Assembly (NCBI GenBank): GCA_948567375.1
Contig: OX419757.1
Span: 21,824,001 to 21,888,000, forward strand
Reading direction: 5' to 3'
DNA: 64,000 nucleotides
DNA from: Lunularia cruciata
Taxonomy: Eukaryota > Streptophyta > Marchantiopsida > Lunulariales > Lunulariaceae
Shown: positions 1 to 10,686 of the stretch, piece by piece
Layout of the letters: every line of letters starts with the position of its first letter
Position numbering within the stretch: position 1 is the stretch's first letter
Notes under the pieces: generated by a model
The model's input: only the letters and a program-made list of their open reading frames with translations
Databases searched by the model: none
What the model was told of the DNA's origin: nothing
Program-made: the position numbers and the translations under genes

Positions 1-808
1 TCTCCTGGTCCGTAAGATGCTGCGTTCCATTTAGTTCACCCTCAGCATCGTAAGCCAGTGGAAGAGCTTTCCCTGGGAAATGGGCCGGGTTCCTGTTGGC
101 GTTGACGAGTTGAGAATTGTCGACCTTGGTGCCGTTTGCGAATGTGAGTGGGAAGTCCGCGAGGAACATGCTAGGTATCCAATTTGCATTAGTTCCAGGA
201 AGATGGTTGTCCCAGTTCCAGAACGGAAGAGCGAATTCAGGATCATTGATCAAGCTACCCAGAATTTTCTCATGGAAGTATATTAACATCCTATGCCATG
301 GAAGAAAAGTCCAACTGTAATGCACTTGGAGATGTTGGCCGGTTGGCTGACCCTCTGGATAGGGAGTGAATCTTTGGTCGAATGCGTCATTGCAAAAAGA
401 ACAATGTGTATGCCACTGCTTGAGGAGACTTCTGGGGTCATCGTCCGGCAAATCCTTCATTCTGGCATACGCCAAATTGTACTTCGAGACATATTCAGGG
501 TCTTTTGCTAGCTCATGTGCGGGTTTCCTTTCACGCAGGGAAGTAACAGTAGGAAGCACAAATTTTTTGGGGGTCCTTTTAGGTTCCGGTAGGCAGCACA
601 CCAACTGCTCCCCGTTATTCTTTTTAAGGGTGATGTTGCGGCACTGACCTTGGCTGGAAGCCAGAATTGGTCCTGCATCGGCAAGTTGCCCAAGCTGCAG
701 AACTTGTACGCAGAGCACCGTTGCCAACACATAAGTACTCCACATGCATGCTGTCTTTGAAGCACTACCCCCTCCCCGACCTCGTTGGGAGCACACGAGT
801 TTGTCCAT
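1..808 (-). CDS. PPO: Polyphenol oxidase (tyrosinase / catechol oxidase family), N-terminal part, runs off the left edge
   Basis: Type-3 copper enzyme that oxidises mono- or o-diphenols to o-quinones. The frame is open for 269 codons from an ATG at 808-806 to the window edge; an in-frame TGA lies 18 bases upstream, so this is the first possible start. Residues about 22-45 form a hydrophobic segment ending in ADA, a plausible secretory signal or anchor. A Cys at about 56 and a Cys pair at 71-72 match the N-terminal disulfide cysteines of plant enzymes. The CuA site is complete: H135 in HCSFC, with C139 as the thioether cysteine, then H163 in QVH and H172 in PWHR, followed by YFHEKILG and LPFWNWDN. 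CuB and the C-terminal domains lie beyond the edge. No intron appears in this part. Secreted rather than plastid targeting is an inference from the N-terminus and fits non-seed plants. No stop or frameshift is visible, so the gene is probably functional. Confidence 0.95.
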   Translation of the reverse strand, partial: MDKLVCSQRGRGGGSASKTACMWSTYVLATVLCVQVLQLGQLADAGPILASSQGQCRNITLKKNNGEQLVCCLPEPKRTPKKFVLPTVTSLRERKPAHELAKDPEYVSKYNLAYARMKDLPDDDPRSLLKQWHTHCSFCNDAFDQRFTPYPEGQPTGQHLQVHYSWTFLPWHRMLIYFHEKILGSLINDPEFALPFWNWDNHLPGTNANWIPSMFLADFPLTFANGTKVDNSQLVNANRNPAHFPGKALPLAYDAEGELNGTQHLTDQE

Positions 809-1454
809 CTTCGGGTGGGGTCAACTGGAAGTGGTCTAAGTGGATCTCAGGATCGTGCACACAGCACTAGTAGAAATTGCAGTGCTTCACTCGGCCTCCA
901 GGTTGACAGAGGGGGCTGCCCTTATGCCTGTTCCGTAAACGCGGTAAACATTCAGGACAGGTATGTGTCAGTAGAAGGTGGGAATGACAATCAACAAATT
1001 CTAGCGCTAGAAGATCCAGGGGACTAGATTGAGTGAGCGCAAGAGAAAAGACACCCAGACATAGTTAACGCAAAAATCAAGTGTTTAGCTTGGACACTGG
1101 AAGATAGTTCCCAAATAAAATCTTATCTTCGGGGATGGATATGTAATGGGTATGTAGTACCCAGAAATGTTAAATCGATCTTACTTAGCATTCCTACACT
1201 ATTTAGCAACAAACACGAATCGTGAACTTTTCTAGACCATGTCAGTGTATGTAGCATTTCAACAATCCTCCAACATCATTCAAATAAACAATGCATTTCG
1301 AATGACAGGCAACCTCATGAACCTCATCTTTATCATTACCTTGAGAGAAAGCCGTGTACCCTGTGCGCCAAACAGGGATGAAATTGCGCACGGGGCATGC
1401 AATTCAAACTGCATGAGAGCGGGGAAGGACTTGGAATTGACATGACTTGACAAT
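809..1454. other. Upstream / 5'-leader region of the polyphenol oxidase gene
   Basis: About 650 bases between the oxidase start codon and the candidate TATA box. I see no coding similarity and no match to the retroelements of this window. It is probably 5' leader, possibly with an intron, or proximal promoter. Several short open frames cross it on both strands, but none resembles a known protein. Confidence 0.4.
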
Positions 1455-1465
1455 CCTTTTATAGG
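1455..1465 (-). promoter_or_regulatory. Candidate TATA box for the polyphenol oxidase gene
   Basis: Read on the minus strand this is CCTATAAAAGG, a near-consensus plant TATA box in a GC-richer surround, oriented toward the oxidase. It would imply a leader of roughly 600 bases, which is long, so a closer unrecognised promoter or a leader intron are alternatives. Confidence 0.35.
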
Positions 1466-1524
1466 AGGGGAATAACGTTGAGACGGCAAAGGGCTTTCAT
1501 TATTGCACGAATATCCTCCTCATG

Positions 1525-1974
1525 TGTCCACGGTATCTACATCTACATGTGATTCCGAAGTATCATTCACTTTTCCCCGTAAATTCACTTCTGAATTTGT
1601 TGTGACAATTAACCGATATTGCTCAATGATCATATCTCTGTTAGATAAACTATCGTCGATATATCCACACTCAAACAAAGAATACACTCATCATGTAGTA
1701 AAACAAGCTAAATTGAAAGTATTTATCGTCCAATTTTTTTATGGGAAACTACGTCCGTCCTTAGGTACTTGGCATAGAGAGATTGATAGATAGTGTCCTA
1801 TAGTACACTCCACCCATCTCTCTATGTTAAACATCTATATTTCCATACCATAGCAAATGAATATTCTTAATATCATCGTGGAAGATATCTTCTATTTTCA
1901 TCAAAGATTAGGACCAATTATCCTCTCTGTCTTCGGAGGAATAAATAATCATACAGATCCCTGCAATTGCAATC
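1525..1974 (+). repeat. Dispersed repeat R, copy 1 (upstream of the oxidase gene)
   Basis: Aligns with 6388-6860 over most of its length: shared blocks include TTCACTTTTCCCCGTA, TATTGCTCAATGATCAT and CTTAGGTACTTGGCATA. The first 150 bases, and a short stretch before them from about 1476, also match 35808-36180. It is interrupted at 1975 by a copia LTR. No coding capacity was recognised; it is best read as an old duplicated intergenic segment. Confidence 0.7.
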
Positions 1975-2178
1975 TGTTGATAGAGCATCAACAGATAATA
2001 TTTTCCGCGGAAACTTTGTAATCTTTAGTCACCATTTTAAATTTATGGTGAAGAGAGACTTAACACACTTGTATACTTTTATTTTCCTATATACATCGGA
2101 GCATGACATGACTTGTGTCCCACATACGATTCTTTGGTGAACTTTGATATCTCCACTTCTCATTTTTCAGTTCGTAAT
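1975..2178 (+). mobile_element. 5' LTR of copia relic 1
   Basis: Begins TGTTGA, the usual start of copia LTRs, at the point where similarity between the two R repeat copies breaks off, and ends just before a primer-binding site at 2180. Length is about 204 bases. No matching 3' LTR was found, so the right boundary of the element is lost. Confidence 0.55.
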
Positions 2179-2179
2179 A

Positions 2180-2193
2180 TGGTATCAAAGCAG
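2180..2193 (+). other. Primer-binding site, initiator-Met tRNA type
   Basis: TGGTATCAAAGCAG closely matches the initiator methionine tRNA primer site (TGGTATCAGAGC) used by most plant copia elements, directly after the proposed LTR end. Confidence 0.7.
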
Positions 2194-2349
2194 AAGAGAG
2201 ATTGTGAGAATTTTTGGGTTCAAATTGGTGAGAGGGTCTCCATTGTGATCTGATTTTATGAATTTATATCATGAGTACTAAGCTCTATACTTATAGTAGC
2301 ATCATGAGTAAGAAATTTTGACAATGAACAATCATTTAGTACAAAAATA

Positions 2350-3065
2350 GAGAATGTCTGCTTTCTTGAAAGGCCAGGAATTGTTTGATCTTGTCACTGT
2401 GGTTGAAGCTTGTCCAGCAGGTGCTCCTTCAGATCTTAATGAGCTTGCTTGGAGATACATGATAGCTGGGCACTATCTTTTTTTTATGTGTATCCCATCA
2501 TTGTTTGGTTACATATAAGGAGTTGATACTTTATCAGTAGGTTTGGGATACATTAGCGAAAAATTTCCACATAAGGCAAAAGGCAAGAAAACTTCAATTG
2601 AAGTGTCAACTAAAGGAGGTTAAGAAAGACAATTGAAGTATCATCAGTTCTATTTATCACATCCGTGGTTTAGTTAACCAGTTGAATATTATTGGAGTTA
2701 ATATTGAAGATGATGATCTCATTCTTCATACTATCCGCTGTCTATCAAAGGAGTATAAACCTTTTGAACATCTAGAGCCATTAGAGATATTCATCATTGA
2801 TTTGAGAAGCTAGTCATAATGTTAGTCTTTGAAGAAATTCAGTTGCAAGGTGGTGCCAATGGTTTTGTCGCTCAAAATCAGATTCTTTTTATAGGGAGAG
2901 GTCAAGCAAGAGGTAGAGGAAATAAAAGTTCCCTTTGTGGAGGTACCATTGGTAGTGATCAATCCTGTCAGAGAAATTATGTAACTCGAGGCAAGTCCAC
3001 TATGGACATGTTCTGCAATTATTCTAAATCAAAAACTATTATGAGAAGACTTGTTTTAAGATAAC
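2350..3065 (+). pseudogene. copia relic 1, gag
   Basis: Degenerate capsid (gag) sequence of a Ty1/copia retrotransposon. Readable pieces include AFLKGQELFDLV near the start, a block ending in LILHTIRCLSKEYKPFE, and a glycine/arginine-rich tail (RGQARGRGNK), as in plant copia gag. Several stops and frame changes interrupt it. It follows the primer site at 2180 and precedes a short GAG-pre-integrase remnant (DMWHKRVGH) at about 3075. Confidence 0.75.
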
Positions 3066-3149
3066 TTGTCTTGATATGTGGCATAAAAGAGTAGGCACAT
3101 GAACCTACAAAGATTTAAGGTGCTATCTACCTTAGATCTGTTTATGGGT

Positions 3150-3440
3150 TCTTTATCAACTAATGGAGGTTAAGAAAGACAATTTAAGTATCATTAATTA
3201 TAATTATCTTATCCATGGTTTAGTTAAACAGTTGAATAGCATTAGAGTTAAGGTTGAAGATGGTTGTCTTATTCTTCATACTATTCAAGGTCTACCAAAG
3301 GATTATAAACCTTTTGAGACATCTATAGCCATTAGAGATAATTATCCTTGATTTGACAAGCAAGTCATGATGTTAGTCTCTGACGGAGTGCAGTTGCAAG
3401 GTGGTGGCAATGATCTTGTTGCTCAAAATCATCATGAAGA
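3150..3440 (+). pseudogene. copia relic 1, second copy of the gag C-terminal half
   Basis: Repeats the gag block found about 530 bases upstream: EVKKDN, HGLVKQLNSI, LILHTIQGLPKDYKPFE, then QLQGGGNDLVAQN. The copies differ at many positions, so this is an old internal duplication or the splice of two related elements rather than one intact gag. It contains stops. Confidence 0.7.
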
Positions 3441-3639
3441 AGTGAGTGCAGTTTCCATTGGCCAAATTATTGAGAAGGATTTCAGGTTATATATAACCAA
3501 GATGGTGTGTTTGTTGACAAGTATGAGAAATGTGATATCCCCGTAGGATGCAAATTTGGATCCAAAATAGTGCAGATATTTAACTTAGACATCAAGATAC
3601 CCACTATTACAAATCAGACTGCTATGTTTAATCATGGGT

Positions 3640-4437
3640 AGATGCACTCCAGATCTTGGTAAGAAAGCAATTTGTTGCATGTGGATTTTTAAGATCTAGA
3701 GAAATTTTGATGGTTTTTTGAGTAGGTAAAAGGAAAGGCTCATTGCAAAGGACTGTTCACAGAAATATGAAATTGATATCGGAGAAGTTTGGTATGATGG
3801 TGTGTAAGTTTATTTCTACTCTTCTCCCAAGTTTTGTTGAGTTAAGTGCCAAAGATGGTAAGTTGTTAGCTGATCCAAATATGTATAGATAGATTGTTGG
3901 AAGTTTGAGTAATGACTTTTACCAGACTTCTGCTTTGACTTTTACCAGACCAAATCTAAGCTAAGCTATGCTATTGCACTAGTAAGTCAATTTATACACG
4001 CACACGGTTCAAGGGATTTTATGTTATGTGAAGTTTACCATTCAATTTGGTCTTCACTATTAACTAGTGGGTTCTACAAGGTTTTATTGATGTGGATTAG
4101 GCAAGAAGTACTCCAGATAGAATATCTTCATCATGTTATGTTTTTAATCTTGGAAGTTCTGCAATTAGTTGATCATAAAGAAGCAATTGTTCCTTTATCA
4201 TTGATAGAAGTAGAATATAGGGGTGCCACTAATGCTACAAGTGAATAAATTTGGCTTCACACCTTATTACAAAATATGGGATATATATTTCATGATCCTA
4301 TAATCTTATATAGAACTAATATCACTAATATTAAAATTTCTAGCAATCCATTATTTCATGCCAAGACCAAACATATTGAGGTTCATTATCATTTTATTAT
4401 GGAGAAGGTATTGGTTGGAGAAAAAGATTTGTAGTAT
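3640..4437 (+). pseudogene. copia relic 1, reverse transcriptase start and RNase H
   Basis: Begins with a reverse-transcriptase N-terminal stretch (WIFKI, RNFDGFFE, then AHCKGLF), then jumps to the region before RNase H (LLADPNMYR, IVGSL, FTRPNLS) and the RNase H segment. In the latter, DVD-ARSTPDRIS, NLGSSAIS, IDRSRI, and a block matching VFHARTKHIEVHYHFI of copia RNase H are still readable. The polymerase core with its YVDD box is missing, and stops are frequent. This is the 3' end of the element; its 3' LTR is absent. Confidence 0.75.
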
Positions 4438-4474
4438 ATTCCTATAGATGAGAAAGTTTTTTTTAGATATAGTA

Positions 4475-6255
4475 GTCATCTCCATCATATTAGTCTCATC
4501 AAATGGTAAATCTCTACTCACCACAAGCAAGCATATTACCGGATCACAATCTTAATCATTTGTATCCTTCTCATCTCTTTAAAATATACATCTTCTAGAT
4601 TTGGTATCTAATTTTATATTTTGCTCTTGTTAAATTTTAAAATAAGTTATACATCCAAACACTCTAAGTGAAGTGTAATCTCCAAGCCAACCTTTCCATT
4701 TTTCCATTGGTGTCCTAAACTCAAGAGCAGTAGAGGAAGAAATGTTAACCAAATAAAAAGAAGTGTTTATAGCTTTTAGTCAAAAACTCTTTCCCTATCT
4801 GGACTTGGTTAACATACTCCAAGCTCCCACCAAGAATGTATGATTTATCCATTCAGCCACACCTTCACCATACTATGCACTGCCTAGTATGGTGAAGTGA
4901 TTGGATTATCCAATTGCTCTTGCAAAATCAATCAAAATCTCCAAATTTGTATTCTACATCATTATTAAATCTTAAACACTTCACTTTCCTCTTGAAATTT
5001 TTCTACAACATCATCTTCCATTGTTTAAAGATGGAGAAGATCTCTAATTTTTGCTTCATGGTGTAGAACCATACTGTCTTATAGTAGTCCTCTACCAAAG
5101 ATATAAAATATAGTGCTCCAGATTTTGGAGCTATGAGTATAGGTCCAGTACATCAAAATGCATAGTCTAAAATTTTCTCCTTCACCTTTCTATTACAAAA
5201 TGCTTGTACAATTTAACTTACATCTCTTTATGCACTTCAATAATTCTTTCTTGGATAGTTTGCTTAAACCATGTTCACTAATATGACCCAAAAGTAAGTA
5301 TCAAAAGTGCATGAGATCTTTGGGATATTCTTCTTCAAAAATTACTATGGCCACTCCACCTATAACGGTACCTTTATCCAGCTTGTACATATTGCATACC
5401 TTTCAATTCTTCATCACCATCAATGCTCCTTAGATATCTTCAACATTCCATTTTTTGTTCCCCACCTCCAACCATTTGAGTCTATTACACCTAACAATAG
5501 CAAGTTCTTTCACAACTCAAGAACATGCTGCACATTGGCAAAGGTCCTTGAAACACCATTAAACATCTTGATGTGTATTACACCAAACCATATTGCTTTA
5601 CAAGACATATTGATCCCCATTAATATAGATCCTCTATTACATGGTTTGTACATGTGAAACCAATCCTTCTTTGGACAATGTAGTAAGAGCAACCTGATTT
5701 GAGTATCTAGGACTCTCCAAATTGATGGAGGGTGAGATATAGAATGTCCTTCATACATCTAGATGATTTTGCTATACTTGCTTGACCTGAAATTTACTTG
5801 CTTGACCTGAAATTTGACCTTCTACTAGGTTCAGGCCATTGACCCATACAATCTTTTTGAAGTGCACTACCTTCTTGTAGATCCAACATTTGGGTTTGGT
5901 GCCTTTGAGTCTAGACTTTGATCTAGATTTATCTTAAATCTACCCTCTGTCTACTTTACTACCTCTAATAAACAACATCTCAAGGATTTTTATCCTCTTT
6001 GTTAGGTCTTTTACACATCCTATTTGAAAATACATTTGAAGTATCCTCATCAAAATCTATATCATCTTTTATATAAGAGTGTTGTGACAAGATGTTCACA
6101 CATTGAAGGTAGTGAAGTCAATAAAAATAATGCCTCATCCTCTTTATATAGAGTAAGCTCTATACTAATCAAATCACAATGATTTTGTTGAACATGTGGA
6201 GGTACTTCATGATGCTCTAGCACTCCTTCATCTAGCATCTCCTTCATCAACATTC
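4475..6255 (-). pseudogene. copia relic 2: integrase to protease fragment
   Basis: Minus-strand Ty1/copia fragment without LTRs. At 5510-5758 the protease/prelinker region is clear (KDWFHMYKPCNRGSILMG, then IKMFNGVSRTFANVQHVLEL). The left part holds degenerate integrase sequence. It aligns nearly throughout with copia relic 3 (8430-10640), so both derive from one family. It abuts plus-oriented relic 1 at about 4475, a rearrangement junction. No open frame longer than 90 codons survives. Confidence 0.75.
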
Positions 6256-6387
6256 TGGTGTCAAGCAGAAACTATTATTACTATTGTTAGGGTGTTGGGA
6301 GAAGTCCTGAAGTGGGTCATCCTGTCGTGGAAGATTTGGAATTGAAAACCCTTTCTGTACAATCGAGAGTGTGTGTGATCGGGAAGT

Positions 6388-6860
6388 GTGTGGTATCTAC
6401 ATGTAAATTCCGAAGTAACATTCACTTTTCCCCGTAGATTCACTTGTGATTTTGTTTTGACAATGAACCAATATTGCTCAATGATCATATCTCTATCAGA
6501 AAAAACTATCGTCGAGATATCCACACTCAATTAAAGCAAAGATTACACTCACACAATCAGGAAAAGAAGCTAAATAGAAGTTCAACTTTTTTCTTTGAAG
6601 CTACGTCCTTAGGTACTTGGCATACTTGACATACTCCACACATCTCTCCATTCGAAGTACCTGTATTTCCGTACCATATCAAACATATATTCTTACTATC
6701 GTCCTGGAAGTTATCTTCTATCCTCATCAAAAATTACGAGTAATTATCCTCCATCCTCGGAGGAATACACATAACCATATAGATCCCTGCATTTATATCC
6801 TCGAGGTGTACCTAGGCGGCACTTCAAAGTAACAAACGATACTAAAGTGGGTGAAATCAC
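6388..6860 (+). repeat. Dispersed repeat R, copy 2
   Basis: Same family as 1525-1974, with the blocks listed there conserved in the same order, and continuing about 60 bases beyond the point where copy 1 is cut by the copia LTR. No coding capacity recognised. Confidence 0.7.
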
Positions 6861-7130
6861 TAGCGAGGATCAAGTGTGAGGCAACTCGCAGAACCTAAAA
6901 GAATTGTGCGATTGATTCTTGTTTGGACTTTCTCAGTTCTTGCTCCGTTCCTTTACGGAGTATTTTCATCAACTCTCGGCCTCCAGACCGGAACTCTCAT
7001 TTACCAGGTCTCCCATGCTATCGGAGTTTGCATTACACGTATTCCAATTCGTATAAGTGATAGCTGCGTTTCATGGATGGGACTCTATTAAGGTTTACCG
7101 AAAGAATCAGCTAACAGAAATGTGTAGAGC
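6861..7130 (+). other. Unassigned segment with one short hydrophobic open frame
   Basis: Between repeat R and the copia-3 LTR. A frame of 71 codons (6876-7091) is open, but it starts at GTG and has an in-frame TAG 15 bases upstream. It would encode a hydrophobic, Leu/Val/Ile-rich peptide that I do not recognise. It may be a decayed exon or chance. Confidence 0.2.
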
Positions 7131-7179
7131 ACCGATTTTCTTACTTCTCCTTTCCTTTCCGATGACCAGACACTTTCGC

Positions 7180-7500
7180 GGATTATTTATTGAAGCACTG
7201 CACATACTATACAATTCATGATCATATACTGAAGCACTGCCACACTATACAATTCATGATTATTTATTGAAACACAACATACACTATAGAATTCATGATC
7301 TGCTTTCCTCAATCCCGCCCTCGAGAAGAACACTCTCGACAGAGTAGTGTTGAGCTAGATCCCTTCTTGGACCTTTATATCCCTCTTAGTAGAGTTTTCC
7401 CATACCTAGCCACCTAAGCTCTCTGCTAGAAAACACTTCTACCGGCGTTCGTAGAAGATTGTCAGCGGCAGGATCTAGAAATCATTCGTTCCTGGATAAA
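7180..7500 (-). mobile_element. Left (3') LTR of copia relic 3
   Basis: Matches 11041-11290 in the same orientation: TTATTTATTGAA, AGTAGTGTTGAGCTAGATC, GACCTTTATA and GGATCTAGAA are shared. The pair brackets copia coding remains on the minus strand, so this is the 3' LTR of a minus-oriented element. Boundaries are approximate because the ends have decayed. Confidence 0.6.
7182..7297. repeat. Three tandem units of 38-39 bases inside the copia-3 LTR
   Basis: Units at 7182-7220, 7221-7258 and 7259-7297, each ending in ACTATA-AATTCATG. The partner LTR at 11041 has only one unit, so the expansion happened in this copy after insertion. Confidence 0.85.
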
Positions 7501-7599
7501 ATAGCAAGATATATTCAACAATCTCTACTTTGGTTTGTATTCTATTTAGCCAAAAAAAGATATGAAGAATATTCAGCTACATCATCATCTCATTAACAA

Positions 7600-8400
7600 T
7601 ATCAGACGTTGAGCAAGTTCATACATAACTTTCACTTCTCAACTAGAGCAATTTAGTAAACATATCTGATACGTTCATCCCTATACATATAGTTTCTAGA
7701 TTGATCTTTCCACTTATCAAAGCTTCCTTGATAAATTTGGGTTTTACATAAATGTACTTTGAGAATGATACACTTGTGGCCACTCAAATAGCACATTGCT
7801 CAAATGAATAACACTTTGGTTAGCATAATAAATTTTGGACATCATTTTTTGGGAGTCCTACATCTTTACTCATCTTTGTAGCCAAGCAATCACTTCATTT
7901 GCCTTGGTTGTTGTCATATATTTTACCCTTATGGTGGAAAGAGCAACGGTAGACTATACAGTAGATTTCCAACTCAATGGACCACTGACAAGAGTACACA
8001 AAAATCCGGTTAGGACCTCCTCTTATCCAGATCTCCTACAAACTCAGCATCCACATACCATGTAAGGACACTTTCTTGGTTTTGCTCCACATCAAAGACA
8101 ATGGAAATATCTATTATCCCGTTCAAGTAACAAAATATCCACTTTACAACTCCCAATGTTGCTTCTCAAGATTTTCTAATCATAAGAGATCTCTGGTGCA
8201 AACCATTGCATACATTAAACTCCCAATAGCACTATTATAAGGAACATTAATCTTCTCTCCCCTTCATTTGAATATCTTGAAATGATTTTCTATTGTAGTA
8301 CTCATGGTTTTTCACTCTTTATACCAAAATATGGAAGCAATGTTTCAAGTTCATCTTTTAGAATATCCATAATTTTCCCTTGCTCCTATCCTAGTGGAGC
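7600..8400 (-). pseudogene. copia relic 3, RNase H region
   Basis: On the minus strand the block around 7820-7980 reads GPLSWKSTV, STVALST, KANEVIAWLQR and, downstream, QSVIHLSN, matching the C-terminal RNase H of Ty1/copia polyproteins. The region to its right still shows the segment before RNase H. The reverse-transcriptase core is missing between this block and the integrase remnant at 8430. Confidence 0.75.
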
Positions 8401-8837
8401 TTAAATAAAAAAATCCTTATATAGATATATTAGTCATCTACATCATACTAGTCTCATCAAATATTACATCTCTTTTCATAACAAGGTAGCATATGACCAG
8501 ATCGACAATCTAAATCCTTGGTATCCTTCTCATATCTTACAATATACAATTTTTAGATTTGGGATCTAAATTTGTCCTTTGCTCTGGTGAAATATGAACA
8601 TAAATTATACATCCAAACACTCTAAGGGAAAGTAATCTACAGGTTGACCTTTCCATTTTTCCATTGGTGTACCATGCTCAAGAGCAGTTAAGGAAGTATT
8701 TTACCAAATAATAAATGGTGTTTATATCTTCACTCAAAAGCTCTTCTCCAATATGGAGTTTAACATACTCCAAGCTCTCTCCAAGAGTGTATGATTTATC
8801 CACTCTGACACACCATTTTGATGGGAGTGCTTGATTC

Positions 8838-9424
8838 TGATGCCATTAGCTAGACATATTATCTAGAGGTAGAAATTGGCTTGGTAATATCTTGAGGGAT
8901 GTTATATATGATGGTCTAAGTAGATCGGATAAAGGTTTCACTAAAAGAGTTTTTCCAATAACAGAGCAGAGGCCAAAAACATCCTAAAAACTTTAGAGCC
9001 AATTTTTTAGGCCTAAACGGATGAATGAGGCCTTGAAAAACAAAAGATAACTTTAGAAAAAAATTCTCTATCCTCCCCCCCCCCCCCCCACCTTCCTTCC
9101 TTCCCCTTCCCCTTCCTTTCTCATTGAGAGCTTTCCAACAGGATCTCACCATGCCATTTTGAACTTCCTACATGAAGATTCCCCAAAGATTCTCTTTGGT
9201 ACAACTTATTTGACCAGCCAAATAGGGCAAAGGAAAAATGTCATCAATCCATGTGACTAAGAGTGGATCTTGCTGACATGTCACCAATCCATGTATCTGA
9301 TCCAAGTGTGTAGCTCCCTTTGAGTGGATTCTCTTTGTTAAATAATAAAGACAAGGTGCTCCTTTGGAGCATTGGAGTATTGAGGGATAAAGCCTTGTAT
9401 TTCTCTTGTCATCAGACCAATACA
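8838..9424 (+). mobile_element. Solo LTR of chromovirus family B, single-U3 form
   Basis: Diverged copy of the B1/B2 LTR inserted into copia relic 3. Recognisable blocks are TTAGCTAGACATAT, AGGCCTAAACGGATGAAT, a run of 15 C at 9075-9089, GAGAGCTTTCCAA, and an end like CTTGTC-TC-GA-TA-TACA. Its 587 bases equal the B1 LTR (742) minus one 156-base U3 unit, because it lacks the tandem U3 duplication of the younger copies. No clear target duplication remains. No internal B sequence is attached. Confidence 0.8.
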
Positions 9425-10644
9425 TTGGTATGTTGAAGTGATGTATTATCCCTTTACTCTTAGAAAACCAGCAAACTCTCTAGATTTGAGTTCTTTGCCA
9501 TTATCTTAAACACTCATTCTCCTCTTGATATATTTCTCCATCATCACCTTCCATTGTTTAAAGATGGAGAAGATTTCTAATTTTTACTTCACGGTGTATA
9601 TCCATGCTCCTTTGTAGTAGTTTTCTACCAAGGATACAAAATATAGGGCTCCAGATTTTGGAGCTATGAGTGAAGAGCTACATACTTCAAAAAACACTCC
9701 CTTTCTCCCTATTACACAATGCTTGTACAACTTTAACTTACAACTTTTCATGACCTTCAATAATTGTCTCATGGATAATTTGCATAGATCTTGTTTACTC
9801 ATATGGCCTAGAAATAGGTGCTACAAGTGCATGACGTCTTTGGGATCTTCTCTTCAGAAGTTAACATGCTCACTCCACTTGTAATTGTATCTCCAACCAA
9901 TGTGTATGTACTGCCTATCTTCCAGTTTTTCATCACCACCAATGCTCTCCAAAGGTCCTCAAAACAACATCAAATATCTTGATGTGTATTATACCAATCC
10001 CTATTACTTTACAATGCATATTGTTCTATATAAGTTACAAGGCATATTGTCCCATATTAATATGGGTCCTTTGTTACGTGGTTTGTGTCTGTAAACCAAT
10101 CTTTCTTTGGACATATAGAATGTACTCCATAGATAAAGGGTGACATATATAATAATATCCAAGATCTAAATGATTCTTTTACACTCTCTAGATCTCAAAA
10201 TTGACCTGTCTCTACTAGGTTCATGCCTTTGACCCGTACAACCTTTCTTGAAATGCCTCTCCTTCATGTAGATCCAACGTTTGGCTTTGGTGCCTTTGGG
10301 TCTAGACTTTGATCTAGATTTATTCTTTATCTGTCCTCTGTTTATTGTCCTAAGTCTAATAAAGAAACAAAACCTTAGGATTATTATCCTCTTGGTTAGA
10401 TCTTTTACACATCCCATTTTGATAATAAATTTAGAGTAACCTCCTTAAAATCTATGTTATCTTCCCCATACAAGTGTTGTGACTAGATGCTCATACAAGG
10501 AAGGCAATGAAATCAATAACAATAATACCCTATGGTCTTCATATAAAGTAACCTCTATACTCATCAACTCGGAGTGATTTTGTTGAACATGTTGAAGATG
10601 TGCTTCAAGATGCTTTAGCACTCCTTGATGTGCAATATATAGAG

Positions 10645-10686
10645 GTTTTGTCTCAGGTATAAACTTGTTTATACCTGAGACAAAAC
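10645..10686. repeat. Perfect 20-base inverted repeat with a 2-base centre
   Basis: Arms 10645-10664 and 10667-10686 are exact reverse complements. The sister copia copy (relic 2) lacks this palindrome at the equivalent place, so it was gained in this copy. Confidence 0.9.

Noticed and set aside
1975-6387. Treating the two R repeat copies as LTRs of one copia element
   Set aside because: Copy 1 is cut by a separate LTR that starts TGTTGA and is followed by its own primer site, and the DNA between the copies holds copia pieces in both orientations.
6876-7091. Open frame for a 71-residue hydrophobic peptide
   Set aside because: It begins at GTG, has an in-frame stop just upstream, no homolog is recognised and it lies between repeats; not supported as a gene.
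7182-7297. Short regularly repeated units, considered as a CRISPR array
   Set aside because: The units are directly adjacent with no unique spacers, in a plant LTR; a plain tandem repeat.
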